A stretch of 64,000 nt of DNA from Clostridium sp. C8-1-8 (GCF_009928445.1 NZ_JAABNO010000003.1:1-64000), one strand, 5' to 3'; positions 1 through 9,911 are shown, counted from the first letter of the stretch. Program-made: numbers and translations. Notes: generated by a model not told the origin, from the letters alone.

Positions 1-95
1 AAATCATATTAATTCTTTGCGCAAGCTCATCTAAGCATCGGATGACTGACCACTTCATTTCAACACAGTACTTTAACATAGCCTAAATATTAAGT
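1..95. repeat. Dispersed intergenic repeat, copy A
   Basis: This block is repeated in inverted orientation near 11306-11385. The two copies share a near-identical stretch of about 35 bases that includes TTTGCGCAAGCTCATCTAAG, and both end in a block resembling CAGTACTTTAACAT(A/G)GCC. It lies just beyond the 3' end of kdpD. I see no coding capacity in it and no clear terminator for the kdp locus. Confidence 0.7.
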
Positions 96-116
96 TTTTT
101 CTTAATAAAACTACAT

Positions 117-1205
117 TTAGTAAGGTATTATATGATATTCTACTTCTCTTGAATATTTGAGAAGCTTGCTTATCGTTGATCCTCTAAGGATAGTCTGTAG
201 CTTTGTTCTTTTACTTTTTCCTATAATAACCTGAGTTGCCTCAATTGATTTAATAAACTTGCTTAATTCCTTGGAAACGCTATTGCCTTTAAGCATTTTA
301 AAACTTCCTCCAACAGAAATGGCTAACCTTCTGTATTTCTCCAGCATATCCCTGTCTTTTTCTCTAATCTCTGGAGCAAACCTATGAGTGCATTCTACTG
401 CTACTACTACAAAATCACATTCTAGAGCCTTAGAGATCCTTGCTCCTCTTCTTATTAAATTGATAGCTTTAGGATTGGAGCTTACGCATACCACTACCTT
501 ATCTCTTCTAATTACTTTTTCTCCAAAGCACTCACTAATACTTCCATTAAGATATTTACTTGTCCCCATAGAAGCCTCAATTAATGCCATTTCTCTAAGA
601 GCAGTAAGATTGCCTTTTCTAAAAAAATTACTTAAGGCTCTACCGATTATTTCAATATTATATATTTTCCCTCTAGCTAATCTATTTATTAATGCATCAG
701 GAGTTAAATCTACAAATACTATTTCATCAGCAGAGTTTAATACATAATCAGGTATTGTTTCCTTAATACTTATTTCAGTTATTCTTTCAACTACATCATT
801 CAAGCTCTCTAAATGCTGGATGTTTAAAGTGGATATTACGTTTATTCCGTACTCTAATATCTCTTCAATATCTTCATATCTTTTAATATTTTTACTATTG
901 GGCACATTGGTATGAGCAAGCTCGTCTATTAACACATATCTAGGATTGATTTCTATAATCTTATCTTTATCCAGTTCTTCAAATATCTTATCCTTATACT
1001 CTATCTTTTTCCTTGGCACTATAAGCAAGTCTTTTATTTGTTCTTCTGTATCAATCCTTCCATGAGTTTCTAAATATCCAATAACAATATCTTCCCCTGC
1101 CTGAAGCATTTCATTAGCATCCTTTAGCATGGTATAGGTTTTTCCTACTCCTGGCGCATAGCCAAGATATATCTTAAATTTTCCTCTTTTAATACTATTG
1201 CTCAT
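117..1205 (-). CDS. kdpD: Short KdpD: KdpD sensor domain plus UspA domain, no kinase
   Basis: This 362-residue protein matches only the N-terminal cytoplasmic part of classical KdpD. Residues 1-210 form the KdpD P-loop domain, with Walker A GYAPGVGKTYT at about 15-25 and a Walker B-like VLIDELAHTN. Residues 230-360 form a universal-stress (Usp) domain. The DUF4118 membrane segments, HisKA and HATPase domains of the roughly 900-residue E. coli protein are absent. An AGAGGT ribosome site precedes the ATG. It is the last gene of the kdp locus, 23 bases after the receiver protein. In S. aureus the KdpD Usp domain binds c-di-AMP, but the FTAxY-like part of that motif is not conserved here. By inference it is a K+/nucleotide sensing partner for the separate histidine kinase upstream. 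Confidence 0.9.
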   Translation of the reverse strand: MSNSIKRGKFKIYLGYAPGVGKTYTMLKDANEMLQAGEDIVIGYLETHGRIDTEEQIKDLLIVPRKKIEYKDKIFEELDKDKIIEINPRYVLIDELAHTNVPNSKNIKRYEDIEEILEYGINVISTLNIQHLESLNDVVERITEISIKETIPDYVLNSADEIVFVDLTPDALINRLARGKIYNIEIIGRALSNFFRKGNLTALREMALIEASMGTSKYLNGSISECFGEKVIRRDKVVVCVSSNPKAINLIRRGARISKALECDFVVVAVECTHRFAPEIREKDRDMLEKYRRLAISVGGSFKMLKGNSVSKELSKFIKSIEATQVIIGKSKRTKLQTILRGSTISKLLKYSREVEYHIIPY

Positions 1206-1228
1206 ATATACCTCTAACCATAGGAAAT

Positions 1229-1837
1229 TTATTTAAATAGCTTATATATATTATTAAACCTTATAGCTTCTTCCAAATTACCTATTCCTTCATTAACCTT
1301 ACTAATAAGTTCATATATTTCTTTACTATAGGGATTTATAGATAAAGCTTTTTTTAAATTAGTAAAGGCTTCAGCATAACTACCAATATCTACTTGTTCT
1401 CTAGCAGCTGTTATATATATTTCTTCAATATTACCTGTCTCTTGGCAATTTATATCTTCTTCATTAGCCTTGTTATTGCATTCGAATTCATCTATTACAG
1501 AATTAACTCTTTCTGGTGAAAAAGGCTTTTGAAGATAGGCAAAGGCTCCAAGTTTAGTGCAGTCTATGGCGTTTTTTACCGTTGCAAAAGCTGTCATTAT
1601 TATAACAGCGCAGTTTATATTTTTATCTCTTAACTCTCTTAGAACTTCAGTACCACTGATTCCAGGCATCCTTATATCTAAAAAAATAAGGTCTATTGTA
1701 TCGCCTTGACTTTCTATGATTTCTAAAGCTTTTACTCCATTTTCCGCTAATACTACCTGATAATCTCTTATTTCTAAGCAAGTTCTTAACATATTTCTTA
1801 TATTTTTAGTATCATCAATAATTAGAACTCTTTTCAT
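1229..1837 (-). CDS. Receiver-domain response regulator with TPR-like tail
   Basis: The protein has 202 residues. Residues 1-120 form a CheY-like receiver: the acidic pair D8-D9, phospho-acceptor D54 in FLDIRMPG, a conserved Thr in MTAFA and Lys in LQKPF. After an acidic linker, residues about 135-200 look like one or two tetratricopeptide repeats (YAEAFTNLKKALSINP). There is no winged-helix output domain, so it is not an ordinary KdpE. It lies between the histidine kinase and the short KdpD on the same strand and has a good AAAGGAG site. Its role is inferred: it may pass the signal by protein contact, or a DNA-binding partner is encoded elsewhere. Confidence 0.8.
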   Translation of the reverse strand: MKRVLIIDDTKNIRNMLRTCLEIRDYQVVLAENGVKALEIIESQGDTIDLIFLDIRMPGISGTEVLRELRDKNINCAVIIMTAFATVKNAIDCTKLGAFAYLQKPFSPERVNSVIDEFECNNKANEEDINCQETGNIEEIYITAAREQVDIGSYAEAFTNLKKALSINPYSKEIYELISKVNEGIGNLEEAIRFNNIYKLFK

Positions 1838-1960
1838 TATTTCTCCTTTACTAACATAAAAACTAGTTATTTATTTAGACAATAAGTATTTAACTCAATA
1901 TAGAAGTTTAGTATTTAAAACTTCAGTATATTAAATATAGTATTGTACTACATATTGTTT

Positions 1961-3790
1961 TTAAACTATATCCTCTGTATCTCTTATGGGCAGACTGAAT
2001 ATAAACTTACTTCCATTATCAAGCTCACTTTCACACCATATATCCCCGCCATGAGCTTTTACAATATCCTTTGCAATGGCTAGACCTAAGCCTGTACTCT
2101 CTGGCATAACTTCAAACCCTTCCACCCTAACAAATTTCTCAAATATCTTTTCAATAAATTCCTTTGGTATACCTCTACCAGTATCCTTAACATATATAAA
2201 TACATTATCATCGTCTTTATACGCTCCAACAGTTATAGCTCCTTTCTCGGTGTATCTTATTGCATTTGAAATTATATTATTAAGAACCCAGGATATTTTT
2301 TCACTATCACCAACTATATCTGGAAGCTTATCTTCTATTTCATAATAAATAGATATTTTTTTACCTTCTATAAGCTTTTTAAACTTACTTATAGATTTAT
2401 AAATTATCTCTAAGATATTGCAAACTTCCATATCAAAAGCAGCCTTATCTGTTTCAAGCTTGGATATTTTTAAAAGATTCATTACAAGACCATTTAATTT
2501 TTCCACATCTTCTTTTAAAGTTTCCAATATTCTATGCTGCTTTTCATTTAAAGCACCTAACTTTTTATCATTTAAAAGTCCTACTCCCATCATAAGTGAG
2601 GTAAGGGGCGTTTTAAGCTCATGAGAAACAGTACCTATAAAATCCGTCTTAATCATTTCTAAATGCTTAAGTTCACTTACATCCTTAAAAAAGACAATGG
2701 CCCCGTCAATGCTCTGATCCTTATCCTTTATCACTCTAACTGTAATATTGAAGAAATAATTTCTTTTACCTTTGCTTATCTCGATAATCTCTCCATCCTC
2801 TTCAAGATCTTCTCTTAATATCTTGAATACATAATCATATACATCCACTCTTTTAACTACCTGTAAGAAATGGGTATTTATAACATCCTCTTCTTCCATT
2901 TCAAAAAAGTCTTCAAAGGCATTGTTTATAAATTTGATTTTAAAGCTTGAGTCTAAAACTATAAGCGGATCCGATATACTTTTCATCACTGTATTGGACC
3001 TATTTTTTTCTGCCAAAAGTGTACCTTTAGTACTCGTCTCAAAATCATATAGCCGCCTAGTCATATTATTAAACTCTCTAGCAAGTACCCCTACTTCATC
3101 ATCATTAATTACTGGAGCCTGTTTGTCTAAATTGCCCTCCCGTAAAGATTTAACTGTAGCAATGAGCGCGTGTATAGGATTTAAATATTTATTGGTCATT
3201 ATGACTGCTAGAAAGAGTCCAAAAATAGCAGCACTTACAAATATCACAAATACACTGTCTGTAGAATACTCGGCACTTTTACTAGTAGACCCTCTTTTTC
3301 TAAACATTGCCTCTTCATTCAATGTTGACAATTTATTTAAATCAGTCTTAATCTTTGATATTTGTGAATGCACACTGCTTTCATAAAAGTTCTTGGCCTC
3401 TGAGCTATTTTTTTGCTGAAGCTCAGAAAACATCTTAGTGAAATCAACATAACTACTATTTATATCTTCTACAATGTTTTCTTCTCCCTTTTCAGTTATA
3501 TTGTATCTTTCACAGTAAAACCATTTATTAAATACTGCATTATTTTCATTGAACAAAACAGCAGCTTCCTGCTTATCTCCTATCAAATATTTAAGTGCAG
3601 CTTTATCCTGCTCATCAATAGCATTATTCATGTTATTAGCAGCATTTATGCTTTTATAGTTTTCAGTAATTAATCCATCTATGGATCTTCCTAAGGAATT
3701 AATATTCGCTACAGATATAGCCCCAACAATTATTATCATAATTACAAGAGCGCTATAAACTAACATCAATTTACTTTTAATAGTTTTCAA
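1961..3790 (-). CDS. Membrane sensor histidine kinase of the kdp locus
   Basis: About 610 residues. One membrane segment (about 12-33), an extracytoplasmic helical region to about 180, a second membrane segment (about 183-203), HAMP (about 203-255), PAS (about 270-375), HisKA with the H-box SHELKTPLT (His near 393) and a HATPase domain with N, G1 (DTGRGIP) and G2 (GLGLAI) boxes. The reading frame can be opened at a GTG at 3799, but a GAGGTG ribosome site lies six bases before a TTG at 3790, which I prefer. It lies between kdpC and the receiver gene, where a full-length KdpD would be expected. It has no KdpD domain itself; that domain is encoded separately as the last gene. The likely reaction is autophosphorylation and transfer to Asp54 of the neighbouring receiver. 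Confidence 0.88.
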   Translation of the reverse strand: MKTIKSKLMLVYSALVIMIIIVGAISVANINSLGRSIDGLITENYKSINAANNMNNAIDEQDKAALKYLIGDKQEAAVLFNENNAVFNKWFYCERYNITEKGEENIVEDINSSYVDFTKMFSELQQKNSSEAKNFYESSVHSQISKIKTDLNKLSTLNEEAMFRKRGSTSKSAEYSTDSVFVIFVSAAIFGLFLAVIMTNKYLNPIHALIATVKSLREGNLDKQAPVINDDEVGVLAREFNNMTRRLYDFETSTKGTLLAEKNRSNTVMKSISDPLIVLDSSFKIKFINNAFEDFFEMEEEDVINTHFLQVVKRVDVYDYVFKILREDLEEDGEIIEISKGKRNYFFNITVRVIKDKDQSIDGAIVFFKDVSELKHLEMIKTDFIGTVSHELKTPLTSLMMGVGLLNDKKLGALNEKQHRILETLKEDVEKLNGLVMNLLKISKLETDKAAFDMEVCNILEIIYKSISKFKKLIEGKKISIYYEIEDKLPDIVGDSEKISWVLNNIISNAIRYTEKGAITVGAYKDDDNVFIYVKDTGRGIPKEFIEKIFEKFVRVEGFEVMPESTGLGLAIAKDIVKAHGGDIWCESELDNGSKFIFSLPIRDTEDIV

Positions 3791-3896
3791 TTTGTTCACC
3801 TCAAATAAATGTTTATAATCTAAAGCCTATTCACAACTTACTTTAGATTATAACACTTACTCATTCATGCAGTATAAAATCTATAATTAATAATCT

Positions 3897-4535
3897 TTAT
3901 AATTTTCTTTGAGCCTTTAATATATCTGCTACTTCAAGATTAAGCATCAACACATTGACTTTTTTCTCTCCAAAAACTCCTAGAGCTCTTTCTTCAGTGT
4001 GTTTCTCAATTAAATCCTCTAACTTTTCCTTTGATATACCTGAAGCTTTAGAAACAGTATCCACTTGTATTTTTGCTGATTCAGGAGTTATATCTGGATC
4101 AAGTCCTGACCCTGAGCTTGTTAATAGATCCGTAGGTATATCTTCTTTTTTTAGGCTGCTGTGACTTTTCAAAAACTCCTCCATATCCTTGGAAACTCTT
4201 TCAGCTAAAGCTGGATTAGATGGTGCTAGATTCTGTGAGCCTGAAGCTACTCCACTATATGCAACCTTTCCATCTTTATCTGGCAGCTTATCTTCTTCTT
4301 TATAAGTGTTGTAATTAACTGCTGAAACCCTTCCTCTAAAGAATCTTTCATCTGTAAAGTTTTGTCCAATTAGCTTAGATCCTACAACTTGCCCATTAAC
4401 CTTAACTAAACTTCCCTCAGCTTTACTGGCAAAGAACACCTTACCAATACCTGTCAATAATAAAGGATATGCAAGTCCACATAATATGATTAAAATCAAG
4501 GTTATTCTTAGTGAAGCTTTAATAATGTTTTTCAT
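3897..4535 (-). CDS. kdpC: Potassium-transporting ATPase subunit C
   Basis: KdpC stabilises the KdpFABC pump and aids ATP use by KdpB. This 212-residue protein has one N-terminal membrane segment (about 9-30) followed by a conserved periplasmic-type domain with [24 protein letters not shown] and [14 protein letters not shown], all hallmark KdpC blocks. Length is normal for the family. A GGAGGG site precedes the ATG. It follows kdpB by about 17 bases in the same operon. Confidence 0.97.
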   Translation of the reverse strand: MKNIIKASLRITLILIILCGLAYPLLLTGIGKVFFASKAEGSLVKVNGQVVGSKLIGQNFTDERFFRGRVSAVNYNTYKEEDKLPDKDGKVAYSGVASGSQNLAPSNPALAERVSKDMEEFLKSHSSLKKEDIPTDLLTSSGSGLDPDITPESAKIQVDTVSKASGISKEKLEDLIEKHTEERALGVFGEKKVNVLMLNLEVADILKAQRKL

Positions 4536-4552
4536 AGTAAACCCTCCAATAT

Positions 4553-6607
4553 TTATAAACCTAATACTTTCAGAAGTGGTGATACTATTACGTCTATAAC
4601 TTTTATACCTATAAATGGTACAATTATTCCACCAACTCCATATATCAATATATTTTTAAGCAGCATTTTTTCAGTTTTCATAGGCTTATATTTTACACCC
4701 TTCATGGCTATAGGAATCAAAAGCGGAATTATTATGGCATTGAATATTAAGGCTGATAGTACAGCACTTGTAGGAGTAGAAAGAGACATTACATTTATCT
4801 TGTTCATCTGAGGAATAGCTATAGCAAAGATAGCTGGAATGATAGCAAAATATTTTGCAACATCATTTGCTATACTGAAGGTAGTAAGGGCACCTCTTGT
4901 TATAAGAAGTTGTTTACCTATTTCAACTACCTCCAGAATCTTTGTAGGATCAGAATCTAAGTCTACCATATTAGCAGCTTCTTTAGCTGATTGAGTTCCG
5001 CTATTCATAGCAAGCCCTACATCTGCTTGAGCTAAAGCTGGCGCATCATTTGTCCCATCTCCAGTCATAGCTACTATCTTTCCTTCTGCTTGCTCTTTCT
5101 TTATTACAAAGATTTTATCCTCTGGTTTACATTCTGCTATAAAATCATCTACACCTGCTTCTTTTGCTATTGTAGCTGCAGTAAGGGGATTGTCTCCAGT
5201 ACACATGACGGTTTTAATTCCCATCTGACGCAATCTCTCAAAACGCTCTACTAAACCTGGCTTCACAGTATCCTTTAGATATATAACTCCTACTATATAT
5301 TTGTCTACTGCAACCACTAAAGGCGTACCACCTAGTTTAGATATCTTCTCTGTAACCTCATCTAAATCACTTGGAATCTCCCCACCTTCGTCTTTAGCAA
5401 AGGCTTTTATGGCATCCGTAGCACCTTTTCTTACCTTAATACCATTTTTTATATCAATACCACTCATCCTAGTTTGAGCTGTAAATTCAATAAACTCACT
5501 GTCTATATATTCTTTTTCATCTACTACCATATTATTTTTCTTAGCTAACTCAACAATGGATCTTCCTTCTGGAGTACCATCTTTTACTGAAGAAAGCGCA
5601 GCAAATCTAGTAACTTCATCTAAGGTGTGCTTTCCAATAGGAATAAACTCTGCAGCCATCCTGTTACCAAAGGTTATTGTTCCGGTTTTGTCTAGAATCA
5701 TTGTATCTACATCTCCACAAGCTTCTACAGCTTTTCCAGACATCGCTATAACATTAAACCTTGTAACCCTGTCCATACCTGCTATACCAATTGCTGAAAG
5801 TAAACCTCCAATGGTGGTTGGTATCAAACAAACTAAAAGAGCAATTAGAGTAGATATAGGTATGTTAACCTTTGAATAATTAGCCATAGGGAAAAGTGCC
5901 ACTATTACTATTAGGAATATTATAGTCAAACTAACCAGCAAAGTGCTCAATGCAATTTCATTAGGACTTTTTTGCCTTGAAGCTCCTTCTACTAGACTTA
6001 TCATCTTATCTAAGAATGACTCTCCTGGGGCAGCAGATATTTTCACCTTTAACCAGTCACTAACTACTTTAGTTCCTCCTGTAACAGAACTAAAATCTCC
6101 GCCGGCTTCCTTAAGTACTGGAGCTGACTCACCAGTTATTGCTGATTCATCCACTGAAGCAAGCCCTTCTATGACCACACCATCATTGGGCACCAAATCA
6201 CCATTTTCAACCAATACGATGTCACCTTTCTTTAATTCGCTTGCACTAATTTCTGTTATACCTCCATTTATATCCAAAAGCTTTGCCTTTGTGTCTTTCC
6301 TTGTCTTCTTTAAAGTTTCAGCCTGTGCCTTTCCTCTGCCTTCTGCCACAGCTTCAGCAAAATTTGCAAATAGAACAGTTATCAATAATACCAGTGAAAC
6401 TATTCCATTATATAATCTTATATTTTGTCCATTATCACCAAAAATCTTAGGAAATATAGTTAAAAGCAATGTCAATATAAAACCTATTTCAACTATGAAC
6501 ATTACTGGATTTTTTGCCATGGTTTTAGGATTTAATTTTATAAATGAATCTTTAAAAGCAGTGACTGCTATTTCCTTATTTATAAACTTTTTACCGTTTT
6601 TACTCAT
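4553..6607 (-). CDS. kdpB: Potassium-transporting ATPase ATP-binding subunit B
   Basis: KdpB is the P-type ATPase subunit that powers K+ uptake. At 684 residues it has normal length. Motifs seen are TGES in the actuator domain, the phosphorylation motif DKTGT (Asp near 306), KGAT in the nucleotide-binding domain and [10 protein letters not shown] in the hinge. Membrane helices flank these at about 35-90, 215-275 and 575-680. An AAGGAG site lies ahead of the ATG. It lies between kdpA and kdpC. Confidence 0.98.
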   Translation of the reverse strand: MSKNGKKFINKEIAVTAFKDSFIKLNPKTMAKNPVMFIVEIGFILTLLLTIFPKIFGDNGQNIRLYNGIVSLVLLITVLFANFAEAVAEGRGKAQAETLKKTRKDTKAKLLDINGGITEISASELKKGDIVLVENGDLVPNDGVVIEGLASVDESAITGESAPVLKEAGGDFSSVTGGTKVVSDWLKVKISAAPGESFLDKMISLVEGASRQKSPNEIALSTLLVSLTIIFLIVIVALFPMANYSKVNIPISTLIALLVCLIPTTIGGLLSAIGIAGMDRVTRFNVIAMSGKAVEACGDVDTMILDKTGTITFGNRMAAEFIPIGKHTLDEVTRFAALSSVKDGTPEGRSIVELAKKNNMVVDEKEYIDSEFIEFTAQTRMSGIDIKNGIKVRKGATDAIKAFAKDEGGEIPSDLDEVTEKISKLGGTPLVVAVDKYIVGVIYLKDTVKPGLVERFERLRQMGIKTVMCTGDNPLTAATIAKEAGVDDFIAECKPEDKIFVIKKEQAEGKIVAMTGDGTNDAPALAQADVGLAMNSGTQSAKEAANMVDLDSDPTKILEVVEIGKQLLITRGALTTFSIANDVAKYFAIIPAIFAIAIPQMNKINVMSLSTPTSAVLSALIFNAIIIPLLIPIAMKGVKYKPMKTEKMLLKNILIYGVGGIIVPFIGIKVIDVIVSPLLKVLGL

Positions 6608-6630
6608 ATCAATTACTCCTTCTTAATTGT

Positions 6631-8310
6631 CTACCTTCCAATAGTTAGATGCTCAGATACTGGTCCAAGGGCTAACGCTGGTAAAAATGTTAATGCACCA
6701 ATTATTAGAACTACTGCCACTAGGATAACTATAAACATCTTGTTATCAGTTTTAAAAGCCGCCTCGTTTTCTGGCAGTAATTGCTTCTCAGCCAAAGAAC
6801 CACCTACAGCCAAAAGTAAAATCATTGACACATATCTACCTAAAAGCATCACTATACCTGTAGTAGTGTTCCAAAATCCAGTGTTATCTAATAATCCTTC
6901 AAAGCCCGATCCATTGTTGGCAGCTGAAGAGGCATATTGGTACAATACCTGTGATAAGCCGTGATAACCAGGATTGGTTATTCCTGCAAGTCCACTATTA
7001 AGAACTAAGGATAAAGCTGAAGGAAGTAATATAATTAATGGATGAATTATTATAGCCAGTGCAATAAGCTTCATCTCCTTACCCTCAATCTTCTTTCTTA
7101 AAAACTCAGGAGTTCTACCTATCATAAGTCCACACAAAAATACCGCTAAAATAGCATACATTAGCATGTTCATAAGCCCAACACCCTTACCGCCAAAAAC
7201 CACATTCAACATCATATTCCACAATGCTACCATACCTCCAATAGGTGTAAGTGAGTCATGCATATTATTTACAGATCCAGTAGTAAAAGCAGTAGTTACA
7301 GTGGTAAATAAAGAGGACTGAGCTACTCCAAATCTAACTTCCTTTCCTTCCATATTACCTAAGCTTTGGGATAGTCCTGTACTAATCAGTCCAGGATTTC
7401 CTGCCCTCTCCGCAGTATAAGCTATTGGTAAAACCAATATAAACAGCAGTGCCATTGCGGCAAATATTGTCCAACCTTGCCTCTTATTCTTTATCATAAG
7501 TCCAAAGGTATAAACTAAAGCACCTGGTAGTAACATCATGGAGAGTATTTCCACTAAATTACTAATAGCAGTTGGATTTTCAAAAGGATGAGCTGAATTA
7601 GCTCCAAAGAATCCTCCCCCATTTGTTCCTATATGCTTTATAGCCTCTAAAGCCGCAACTGGTCCTAAAGCTATATCTTGAAGCTTTCCTTCTATTGTGT
7701 GTACAGTAATGTTTGGCGATAAAGTTTGAGGAACCCCTTGCCACATAAGTATTACTGCAACTATTATTGATAAAGGTATAAAAACTCTAGTTATTATTCT
7801 TACTATATCAATAAAAAAGTTACCTACTGTCTTTTTTTCTCCTGTTAGGGCTCTAATAAAAGCTAAGGCTGCTCCAAATCCACTAGCAGCTGAGGTAAAC
7901 ATCATAAAAATTATTACAATCATCTGACTAAAATAGGAAAGCGATGATTCACCACTATAATCTTGAAGATTGGTATTTGTCATAAAGCTTATAGCAGTAT
8001 TAAAGCTTAAGCTCTGCTCCATACCACTTATATGATTAGGATTTAATAATCCAACCCACTGAATTCTTAAAATTATATATGCTACAATTGCCATAATAGA
8101 GTTACATATTAATAATGAAATAGCATACTTTTTCCAGCTCATTTCTTCTTTGTTGATGCCACCAAGCTTAAAAAGAAAGTTATCAACCTTATTGAAGATA
8201 GGATCAACAAAAGACTTCTCACCTGTAGCTACTTTATATAAATATTTTCCCATAGGTACTATTAGCAAAATAAATAAAATCAAAGTTATTACTATTTGTA
8301 AAATATCCAT
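6631..8310 (-). CDS. kdpA: Potassium-transporting ATPase subunit A
   Basis: KdpA is the K+-selective channel-like subunit, related to the Trk/Ktr/HKT superfamily. The frame is open from 8325, but a GGAGGA site five bases ahead of the ATG at 8310 fixes the start at MDILQIV, giving 559 residues. About ten membrane helices are visible, with filter-like loops such as TNTNLQDY, TNGGGFFGANSAHPFENP and TTGSVNN. It is encoded directly after kdpF. Confidence 0.97.
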   Translation of the reverse strand: MDILQIVITLILFILLIVPMGKYLYKVATGEKSFVDPIFNKVDNFLFKLGGINKEEMSWKKYAISLLICNSIMAIVAYIILRIQWVGLLNPNHISGMEQSLSFNTAISFMTNTNLQDYSGESSLSYFSQMIVIIFMMFTSAASGFGAALAFIRALTGEKKTVGNFFIDIVRIITRVFIPLSIIVAVILMWQGVPQTLSPNITVHTIEGKLQDIALGPVAALEAIKHIGTNGGGFFGANSAHPFENPTAISNLVEILSMMLLPGALVYTFGLMIKNKRQGWTIFAAMALLFILVLPIAYTAERAGNPGLISTGLSQSLGNMEGKEVRFGVAQSSLFTTVTTAFTTGSVNNMHDSLTPIGGMVALWNMMLNVVFGGKGVGLMNMLMYAILAVFLCGLMIGRTPEFLRKKIEGKEMKLIALAIIIHPLIILLPSALSLVLNSGLAGITNPGYHGLSQVLYQYASSAANNGSGFEGLLDNTGFWNTTTGIVMLLGRYVSMILLLAVGGSLAEKQLLPENEAAFKTDNKMFIVILVAVVLIIGALTFLPALALGPVSEHLTIGR

Positions 8311-8346
8311 TTCTGTCCTCCACACTTTATCCTAAATTTCTCATTC

Positions 8347-8424
8347 TTAAAATTTCTCTGGATTAAATAACGCATACCCCAGATATACAAATAATGCCAT
8401 AACTAAAATCGCTAAAAATAACAT
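8347..8424 (-). CDS. kdpF: KdpF small membrane peptide
   Basis: A 25-residue ORF starting MLFLAILVMALFVYLGYALF and ending NPEKF. It is a single hydrophobic helix with a conserved-looking LGYALFNPEKF tail, matching the form of KdpF, which stabilises the KdpABC complex. A GAGG site precedes the ATG. It lies between a second tiny ORF and kdpA, the expected position. It is too short for ordinary ORF length cut-offs. Confidence 0.9.
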   Translation of the reverse strand: MLFLAILVMALFVYLGYALFNPEKF

Positions 8425-8443
8425 GAATATTACCTCTTTTCAT

Positions 8444-8551
8444 TTAATCTTGTAATTTCATTTCTATTGAATTATCACAAAACACCACTAGAATATTGAA
8501 TAAGAAATATAAACCAATCATAGCTCCAATAAAAATAATATCTTTTATCAT
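8444..8551 (-). CDS. Small hydrophobic ORF at the head of the kdp operon
   Basis: A 35-residue ORF (begins MIKDIIFIGAMIG) with a very strong AAGGGGG ribosome site. It is one hydrophobic helix followed by a short polar tail. It ends 19 bases before kdpF. From memory, the published C. acetobutylicum kdp region also has two small hydrophobic ORFs upstream of kdpA; this may be the counterpart of the first. Function is unknown. It could be a pump accessory peptide or a leader peptide. Confidence 0.7.
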   Translation of the reverse strand: MIKDIIFIGAMIGLYFLFNILVVFCDNSIEMKLQD

Positions 8552-8630
8552 ATTAATTCCCCCTTTAATCTTTACCTTTCTTGTAGGCTCATTATATATC
8601 TCTAATTGTTTTCAGCTGAAATCCTTGGAA

Positions 8631-8700
8631 AAAGGCATATAGGACTTTTTGCTAGCATTACCGGCTAACTAGCTAAACTATCTTATCCTTTCAAAGCCTT
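8631..8700 (-). ncRNA. Structured 5' leader of the kdp operon, class unknown
   Basis: On the minus strand this stretch can fold into a three-tier stem: AAGGC/GCCTT outside, AGGA/TCCT next, and GCTAG/CTAGC around a loop with TTAGCCGG inside. It is richer in GC than the surrounding DNA and sits between the kdp promoter and the first small ORF. I compared it from memory with c-di-AMP (ydaO), c-di-GMP, M-box and SAM aptamers and could not match any. It may be a K+-responsive leader or simply an imperfect hairpin. Confidence 0.3.
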
Positions 8701-8732
8701 AGTTCAAGATATTTAGTTTTTTATCGCTAAAT

Positions 8733-8764
8733 AAAAAAAGCCTATTCTTACACTAGAATTAGGC
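8733..8764 (-). terminator. Hairpin plus U-tract inside the kdp leader
   Basis: Minus-strand hairpin with arms 8740-8748 and 8755-8764 (nine to ten pairs, one bulge) followed by seven T. It lies about 35 bases after the predicted kdp promoter, so it would act as an attenuator unless transcription reads through or another promoter lies below it. Confidence 0.65.
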
Positions 8765-8797
8765 ATTTTTTCAATAGTTTTGTGTTCTCTGCAAAGA

Positions 8798-8825
8798 ATT
8801 ATATAAAATTAGAGTAAGTTTACAA
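8798..8825 (-). promoter_or_regulatory. Candidate sigma-A promoter for the kdp operon
   Basis: Read on the minus strand: TTGTAA, 16 bases, TATAAT. The -10 is a consensus match and the -35 differs at two positions. The start point would fall near 8790, upstream of the leader hairpin. Confidence 0.5.
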
Positions 8826-8919
8826 GGATTTGTAACGATTACTTTCAATAATAAACAACTATTAAAATATCTTTTTTGCAGATCTAGAAAAATTTTTTTT
8901 AAAAAATAAATTAAAATTT

Positions 8920-8995
8920 TACTTTCATGCTAAATCAATTTTCAAAACTCCTCTCGATTATGAGATGAACTTTTAAAAAATAAGTTTTAGGTTCT
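8920..8995. repeat. Decayed copy of the ~95-nt palindromic repeat
   Basis: Retains the core of the family (ATTTTCAAAACTCCTCTC ... GAGATGAACTTTTAAAAA) but has lost the GAAGTGGTAC-type ends. It lies in the divergent region between the kdp operon and the DUF1349 gene; apart from this and the kdp promoter I see nothing else defined in 8826-9140. Confidence 0.4.
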
Positions 8996-9156
8996 GTTAA
9001 AATACCCTGTTAACAGTAAGCATTATGTATAATACTTAATACTACTATTATGTAATACTCTTACGAAGCTATCTATACATTGTCTTTTTACTTGGTATAT
9101 AATTACAATGTACTATATTAATATTAATTTAAATATTAAAGCTGCGAGGTGTTCAT

Positions 9157-9738
9157 ATGTTTAACTTAAATACTCACGATATGAATTGGATTTTTAAGCC
9201 AAGAACCTTTGAGATAACTGAAGATAAGGTTATTATTAAAACAGAAGCAAATACAGATTTTTGGCAAAACACTTATTACAACTTTCAACATGACAATGCT
9301 CCTGCATTACTACAGTCAACTTCTGAAAAGTTCTTCTCCTTCACTGTAAAGACCACCTTTCATAGTAAGGCTGAATATGACCAATGTGGAGTTATAATAT
9401 ACCAAGATAGCAATAACTGGTTTAAGGCATCTATAGAATATGAGGATGAGCATTATCAAAGACTTGGAAGCGTAGTTACCAATCAAGGCTATTCAGATTG
9501 GGCAACAACAGATATTGACGCTAATGTAAAGTCTATGTATTATAGATTAAGCCGCCGTGGCAGCGACTTTTGCATTGAAAACTCCTATGACGGAGTAACC
9601 TTTTATCAGATGAGAATATTTCATCTTTTTAAGGCAGATGAACAAATTAACTTTGGAATCTACGCCTGCAGTCCAAGTGAAGCTTCCTTCGAAGCAATAT
9701 TCACTGAAATGAAAGTAACAGAGTGTATGTGGAATTAA
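9157..9738 (+). CDS. DUF1349 family (concanavalin-like) protein
   Basis: 193 residues with no signal peptide. The whole chain matches the DUF1349 family, a beta-sandwich related to concanavalin A-like lectins/glucanases. Visible blocks are the N-terminal NWIFKP, an F-W-Q-N-T segment, CGVIIYQDSNNWFKASIEYE and the C-terminal INFGIYACSPSE. GCGAGGTG precedes the ATG. It is transcribed alone, divergent from kdp, and ends before a strong terminator. Function is unknown; carbohydrate binding is only an inference from the fold. Confidence 0.85.
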   Translation: MFNLNTHDMNWIFKPRTFEITEDKVIIKTEANTDFWQNTYYNFQHDNAPALLQSTSEKFFSFTVKTTFHSKAEYDQCGVIIYQDSNNWFKASIEYEDEHYQRLGSVVTNQGYSDWATTDIDANVKSMYYRLSRRGSDFCIENSYDGVTFYQMRIFHLFKADEQINFGIYACSPSEASFEAIFTEMKVTECMWN

Positions 9739-9911
9739 GGCAATTATATTTCGGCGACACTTAAACTATATGGAAGCTTAAGTTATACTTGTTCGATAAT
9801 GTAGGCTTCTATGGATTATCAGGCATATATAAATTAATAGTTAAGTTATGAACGCTAAACCTATATTAAAACTTAATTTAAGATAATTAATACTCTTATC
9901 CTTAACTTAAC

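Noticed and set aside
388-747. Plus-strand ORF inside kdpD, and many similar antisense ORFs throughout
   Set aside because: These are mirror frames of well-supported genes, with low-complexity translations and no ribosome sites.
8571-8720. c-di-AMP (ydaO) or c-di-GMP riboswitch ahead of kdp
   Set aside because: K+ genes are often under ydaO control, so I looked for its conserved blocks from memory, but none is present in order. The region is reported only as an unclassified structured leader.
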